Assembly: GCA_022885665.1 (NCBI GenBank)
Contig: JAGQDJ010000086.1
Location: forward strand, 62,001 to 126,000
Direction: 5' to 3'
DNA from: Triops longicaudatus
Lineage: Eukaryota > Arthropoda > Branchiopoda > Notostraca > Triopsidae
Length of the DNA stretch: 64,000 nt
Below, in pieces: positions 61,701 to 64,000 of the stretch; the first letter of the stretch is position 1, and each line of letters opens with the position of its first letter. The notes below the pieces were generated by a model. It was not told where the DNA came from, ran no database searches, and worked only from the letters and a program-made list of their open reading frames with translations. The translations under genes and the position numbers were made by a program.

Positions 61701-63282
61701 CACACATATGTTCTTGTACAAAAATATGTTTTTCTTTGTTTCTTTCATTCGTCATGGCTTCGGATGATGGCAGGCGCGTTTGCCTGAATTACGATCTCAG
61801 ATTCCAGCACAGGCGCGGGAAGAGCGATGCGAAGACTGGGAAGAACCGCGTTGGGCCCCGCCTCCCCACGCGCTCAGTTCTAACGATGGCGATTTGCTTA
61901 TGTACTTGAGAGCAGCGCGCTCTATGGCGGCCTTTGCCGGCATGTGCGATGGTGGATCGCCCGATGATGGCTGTTTGGCTGCTTCTCGCGATGATACTAC
62001 CATCAACGCTTTAGACGTGGTAGGTTGTTGTGTAATGTTCTCTTAGAACTAAACCTATCAAGTTATTGCAGTCTGCCGCAGCGAACGTTCTCTGGGCTCC
62101 AGTAGAAGCTCCTAATGTCCTGTTTTCCTTTTAAACGTCTCTTAGCTTCGACGTTGTGTTTCTGTCGAGTTCCTTTCCAGTTAAAGGAGGTAGCGCAAGT
62201 TGACGCAGTTAGAGTAACAGTATCGTTGTAAAATTTAAAACTTCGAATCGAATTACAACCAGAAACACGGTCGGGACTATACACACCTGTGTAAGGTGTA
62301 ATAAATCAGATTAGGTTCGGTAAAATTAAGCTAGGATGGGGTTAGGTTAGGTTAGGTTAATTAAACTTAGATCAAGTTAGGTGTAGGTTTGTTTGCGTCA
62401 AACTACGTTACGGAACGGTCAAAAGCAAGAGGCTCTTGGAACTTTATGCCTGCCTTTGAGGCGTAAAACTTGATTAGGTTAGGGGAAGCTAGGTCAAATT
62501 AGATTGAATTAGCTTAGGTAACCCTTGTTATGATGAGAGTTTGATTGTTTTTCAGATCGTGTATAAGTAAGTTCAAAAGCCGAAATCTGTTCGAGATGAT
62601 TCGTCTGCCAGTTATGGTAAACCAGGTCAGGTTAAGTTGGATTAGGTTAGATTCAAGCTAGGTAAAGTCTTTTGGAAAACATATCACGGAAAAGTATATC
62701 CTTTGCCTGCTTTTGCGGGTTAGCCGGCCAGCTGTTTACAAGACATCATTTCCGTTTTAAACCGGATGAGAAGGCCTCTACTGTTTAAAGCAGCTTATTT
62801 TAAAGTGTCAACCTCCAATGCTCAGCCCTTCTACGACACCGTGAACGGCACTGCTGCCCTCTACCATTTTGGGCTCGTTATGACGCGCTTTCTTGTGATC
62901 ACGCCATAAAGAAACAAGCGCTTGTGGGTTAACGAGTGCACTAAACTGCTCGAGGACAGCTTTTAAATGCTTAATGACCTTCTGGCCGGGTCGGTAGATC
63001 GATATTGTCAGATTACGAGCCCTGAAAAGAATCACACAGAAGTCGTTCACTCCTAGTGGAAGCAAACCAGAGCCTTCGGGGTCACAAGCAAACGGAGCGT
63101 ATACTGACTGTTGTGAATATGTGTTAGGATAAGCGAAGGTTTACCAACGCGGTTTTTCATACATGTTTTATTTTATATTTCAGTTGCACAACTCGGGTTA
63201 TGATCCAGGCAAAGCATTACAAGCGTTGGTCAAATGCCCAGTTCCCAAAGGCATTGATAAAAAGTGGAGCGAAGAGGAAACG
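43014..63282 (+). CDS. RERE: Atrophin/RERE (Grunge-like) corepressor, 5' part: seven exons, 489 residues, continues past window
   Basis: Exons are 43014-43707, 54323-54393, 61022-61127, 61194-61290, 61472-61625, 61774-62019 and 63184-63282. All have GT-AG introns and consistent phases (1,0,1,2,0,0,0). Residues 1-204 are low-complexity and charged. The BAH domain starts near residue 205 (RGRVWRTKKGEYLRYH) and includes VYIESQRADQPFFICTVQEF, KWFYRPCEVPETVYQLLVQD and SRELFISD. DSFFYILGYNPETRRL and TQGEIRVGPSHQ are near-identical to vertebrate RERE and separate it from MTA proteins. ELM2 follows (about 366 onward) with LLMYLRAARSMAAFAGMCDG, SRDDTTINAL and SGYDPGKALQALVK. Known from the family: a nuclear corepressor whose BAH/ELM2 region recruits G9a and HDAC1/2. 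SANT, GATA-like and Atrophin regions must lie to the right. The start is the first ATG after an in-frame TGA at 42981. Confidence 0.96.
43796..43801 (+). terminator. Possible intronic poly(A) signal
   Basis: AATAAA lies 6 bases past the stop codon met if intron 1 is retained. Its use would give a truncated 258-residue N-terminal protein. Confidence 0.3.
43932..44095 (+). CDS. Candidate alternative Atrophin exon, cysteine-rich
   Basis: The acceptor ACAATTTCATTTCAG ends at 43931. In the phase set by exon 1 the sequence is open for 54 residues to TAG 44093-44095, with five cysteines (tail positions 5, 21, 35, 40, 44; segments KPGCNEISAF, GQICKQNACNKSC). Used as a terminal exon it would end the protein before most of the BAH domain. 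A donor at 44049 (phase 1) would instead make it a cassette that rejoins exon 2 in frame. I know of no such exon in RERE homologs, and the open frame may be chance. Confidence 0.35.
44510..45310 (+). repeat. Degenerate TTAGGT-type block in Atrophin intron 1
   Basis: About 800 bases of TTAGGT, TTAAGTTA and TTAGTTGAG variants, nearly all in the sense orientation of the gene. Confidence 0.6.
52015..52300 (+). repeat. Degenerate TTAGGT-type block in Atrophin intron 1
   Basis: AAGTTAGGTAAGG, TAGTTAGGTTAAG and GTTAGTTAGGTTATG words, in sense orientation. A shorter, partly inverted cluster follows at 52510-52720. Confidence 0.55.
53723..53765. repeat. Two adjacent perfect palindromes
   Basis: A 24-base perfect palindrome (53723-53746; half-site CTGGATAAGTTA) is followed after one base by an 18-base perfect palindrome CTTAGCCTATAGGCTAAG (53748-53765). 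Both have no spacer at their centre. Confidence 0.9.
53770..54060 (+). repeat. Degenerate TTAGGT-type block in Atrophin intron 1
   Basis: TTAGGTTAGAATC, GTAGGTTAGGTTAGG and GGTTAAGCTC words in sense orientation, about 260 bases before exon 2. Confidence 0.55.
54323..54393 (+). CDS. RERE: Atrophin exon 2: BAH domain segment
   Basis: Acceptor TTTTTCTAG; donor AAA/gtaagt. With the split GAT codon it encodes DAVYIESQRADQPFFICT and VQEFRK. It aligns with the vertebrate RERE stretch that starts DCVYIDSRRPNTPYFIC. Confidence 0.95.
56300..56790 (+). repeat. Degenerate TTAGGT-type block in Atrophin intron 2
   Basis: TTAGGTTAATTAG, GTTAGGTTAGATT and GCTAGGTTAGGATGG words, sense orientation. Confidence 0.55.
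57403..57415 (-). promoter_or_regulatory. CTCF-like motif
   Basis: On the minus strand CCACTAGATGGCG fits the vertebrate CTCF core CCASYAGRKGGC at all 12 positions. It lies 5 bases before the ATG of the candidate alternative first exon. Binding preference in this species is unknown. Confidence 0.35.
57420..57566 (+). CDS. Candidate alternative first exon of Atrophin
   Basis: A GC-richer island in the AT-rich intron 2. The frame from ATG 57420 (MDNQTAPTRFWGVPLSPGLR) stays open to a second ATG at 57549 (MAAVVE) and ends at a GAG/gttagc donor, phase 0. The next known exon, 61022, begins in phase 0, so a transcript from here would encode a protein starting just before SKRDTLMVSIKWFY and lacking the N-terminus and first BAH segment. 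The second ATG sits in a YY1-type AAGATGGCGGC. No transcript evidence is available, so this is inference. Confidence 0.35.
57546..57556 (+). promoter_or_regulatory. YY1-like AAGATGGCGGC element
   Basis: An exact match to the YY1/Pho-type core that often overlaps start codons at TATA-less promoters. Here it coincides with ATG GCG GCT of the candidate alternative first exon. Confidence 0.4.
58010..58145 (+). repeat. Degenerate TTAGGT-type block in Atrophin intron 2
   Basis: GGATTAGGTTAAGC, ATTTAGGTTCGG and TTAAGTTAGTTATG words, sense orientation. Confidence 0.45.
61022..61127 (+). CDS. RERE: Atrophin exon 3: BAH domain segment
   Basis: Acceptor CTTCTTTTTGCAG, donor gtaact (phase 1). Encodes SKRDTLMVSIKWFYRPCEV and PETVYQLLVQDRNTEH, the most conserved part of the RERE BAH domain. 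Confidence 0.96.
61194..61290 (+). CDS. RERE: Atrophin exon 4: end of BAH core, tandem acceptor
   Basis: Preceded by a 66-base intron ending CAGTAG. Splicing after CAG encodes VGTKPAFIHDPVVKSRELF; splicing after TAG (exon from 61197) drops the valine. ISDATDSYPVSLL follows. Donor gtaaaa at phase 2. Confidence 0.93.
61472..61625 (+). CDS. RERE: Atrophin exon 5: BAH-ELM2 linker with ILGYNPETRRL
   Basis: Acceptor TTGATGTATAG, donor CAG/gtataa (phase 0). Encodes GVCRVDHYSDIQEAVDFHP followed by KDSFFYILGYNPETRRLAS and TQGEIRVGPSHQ. It is the strongest single match to vertebrate RERE in the window. Confidence 0.97.
61774..62019 (+). CDS. RERE: Atrophin exon 6: ELM2 domain, first part
   Basis: 82 codons. 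ARLPELRSQIPAQAREER leads into the conserved block LLMYLRAARSMAAFAGMCDG, then DDGCLAASRDDTTINALDV. Acceptor GATGATGGCAG, donor GTG/gtaggt, phase 0. The 5' half is less conserved, as in other RERE proteins. Confidence 0.96.
62020..63183. other. Atrophin intron 6
   Basis: A 1.16-kb intron. Its middle (62290-62650) is a G-rich TTAGGT-type block. The rest shows nothing beyond normal splice ends (GTAGGT and TTTTATATTTCAG). Confidence 0.6.
62290..62650 (+). repeat. Degenerate TTAGGT-type block in Atrophin intron 6
   Basis: GTTAGGTTAGGTTAGGTTAA near 62341 is one of the most perfect runs in the window. Looser words follow, all in sense orientation. Confidence 0.6.
63184..63282 (+). CDS. RERE: Atrophin exon 7: ELM2 domain, C-terminal part
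   Basis: 33 codons: LHNSGYDPGKALQALVKCPV then PKGIDKKWSEEET, ending in gtaagt at phase 0. In RERE the SANT domain follows directly after this segment; it must begin in the next exon, outside the window. Confidence 0.95.
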
Positions 63283-64000
63283 GTAAGTTAAAGTTCTTTT
63301 ATTTTTATTCTTTCCAGTTTGTATTTCTGCGTTCTCTGATTTCGTGATACTGCACTTTTCACCCAGTTTTGGGTGATATTCTTTCGGGTGCCAAGAAATC
63401 CCGCAAAAGCGTAATCATGATTTACTAGGCGCAAATGGCGCATTTTTGCCGAGATTTTGCGTCAAGAGTGAGTTAGAAAAGAAAAAAGAATCAAGCGTTC
63501 GCGGTGTTGATGTTTCGCCAGTCAAATAAGTCACTGGTCAAGATAAAATACGTCACAGCGTTTTATGGAGGGAAGTGTTCTCTTGCGAGGATTGTTTTTT
63601 GACAGCTGATAGAAGAAATTGTGTCACGGTCATCTCATAAGGGACATTTTCTGGAAAATTTGCGGCTCAGCTAAGGCAACTGTGTCGTTCGTGTTTAAAA
63701 GAATAGTATTTAAACCACTGGGAGCAAGTAAGCATCAAGCCGCTATTCCATAGATGCCAGGACTGAAATTATATTTTTATAGCAGAATTTGCGTGGAAAT
63801 TTTACAAAGAGGGCCTGTTTTTTTAAAAGAAAAGAGTGTCGCAGTTGTGCGAATTTGGAATAAAGCCTTGTTTCTTAAGTCAAAAGATTAAGTTGGTTGT
63901 TTAGCTTGGTTTTCGGTCTTTTTTTTCTACGTTGTTTCCGACGATTTGACAGTTAGTTTATTGATGGGCGTACTGGACTGGAAACGTTTACGCGGTATTT
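63283..64000. other. Atrophin intron 7, incomplete
   Basis: An intron running off the window. AT-rich, with no further exon and no repeat that I can support. Confidence 0.6.

Noticed and set aside
61474..61767. 97-codon plus-strand frame overlapping Atrophin exon 5
   Set aside because: An out-of-frame shadow; the RERE-matching frame is the one ending at CAG/gtataa 61625.

Overview
The window is AT-rich nuclear DNA from a eukaryote, most likely an arthropod-like invertebrate. The support for this is spliced genes with GT-AG introns (about 66 bases to more than 10 kb), animal gene families (RTF2, Atrophin/RERE), hAT- and Harbinger-type MITEs, LTR-element relics, and many stretches of degenerate TTAGGT/TTAAGT words. 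Those words resemble the arthropod telomere unit TTAGG and are a familiar interspersed background in arthropod genomes. The species assignment is inference. I see no bacterial operons, rRNA genes or CRISPR.

Layout. (1) 0.7-2.1 kb, minus strand: a complete three-exon RTF2 gene with a poly(A) signal. (2) 3.7-3.9 kb: a small hAT-like MITE with a perfect 8-bp target-site duplication. (3) 4.46-5.56 kb, plus strand: an unrecognised coiled-coil gene or decaying gene, whose last segment carries an in-frame 9-base GT...AG unit ending in a TAG codon. (4) 6.0-12.7 kb: mobile-element ground, with a Harbinger-like MITE, a shortened LTR element with a tRNA-like insertion in its LTR, a second tRNA-like relic, and a broken minus-strand gag-protease element between direct repeats. 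(5) 12.7-43 kb: a long gene-poor tract with one clear hAT MITE, homopolymers, a perfect hairpin, TTAGGT-type blocks and two weak exon candidates. (6) 43.0 kb to the right end, plus strand: the 5' part of an Atrophin/RERE (Grunge) gene. Seven phase-consistent exons encode 489 residues covering a low-complexity N-terminus, the BAH domain and most of the ELM2 domain; the gene continues beyond the window.

Functional picture. RTF2 is a replication-fork and splicing-linked factor. Atrophin/RERE is a nuclear corepressor whose BAH-ELM2 region recruits histone-modifying enzymes. Nothing suggests they act together. The most interesting parts lie inside the Atrophin locus: an in-phase cysteine-rich alternative exon and intronic poly(A) signal just after exon 1, a phase-compatible candidate alternative first exon with YY1-like and CTCF-like motifs, a tandem CAGTAG acceptor, back-to-back perfect palindromes, and intronic TTAGGT-type blocks with the same strand polarity throughout.
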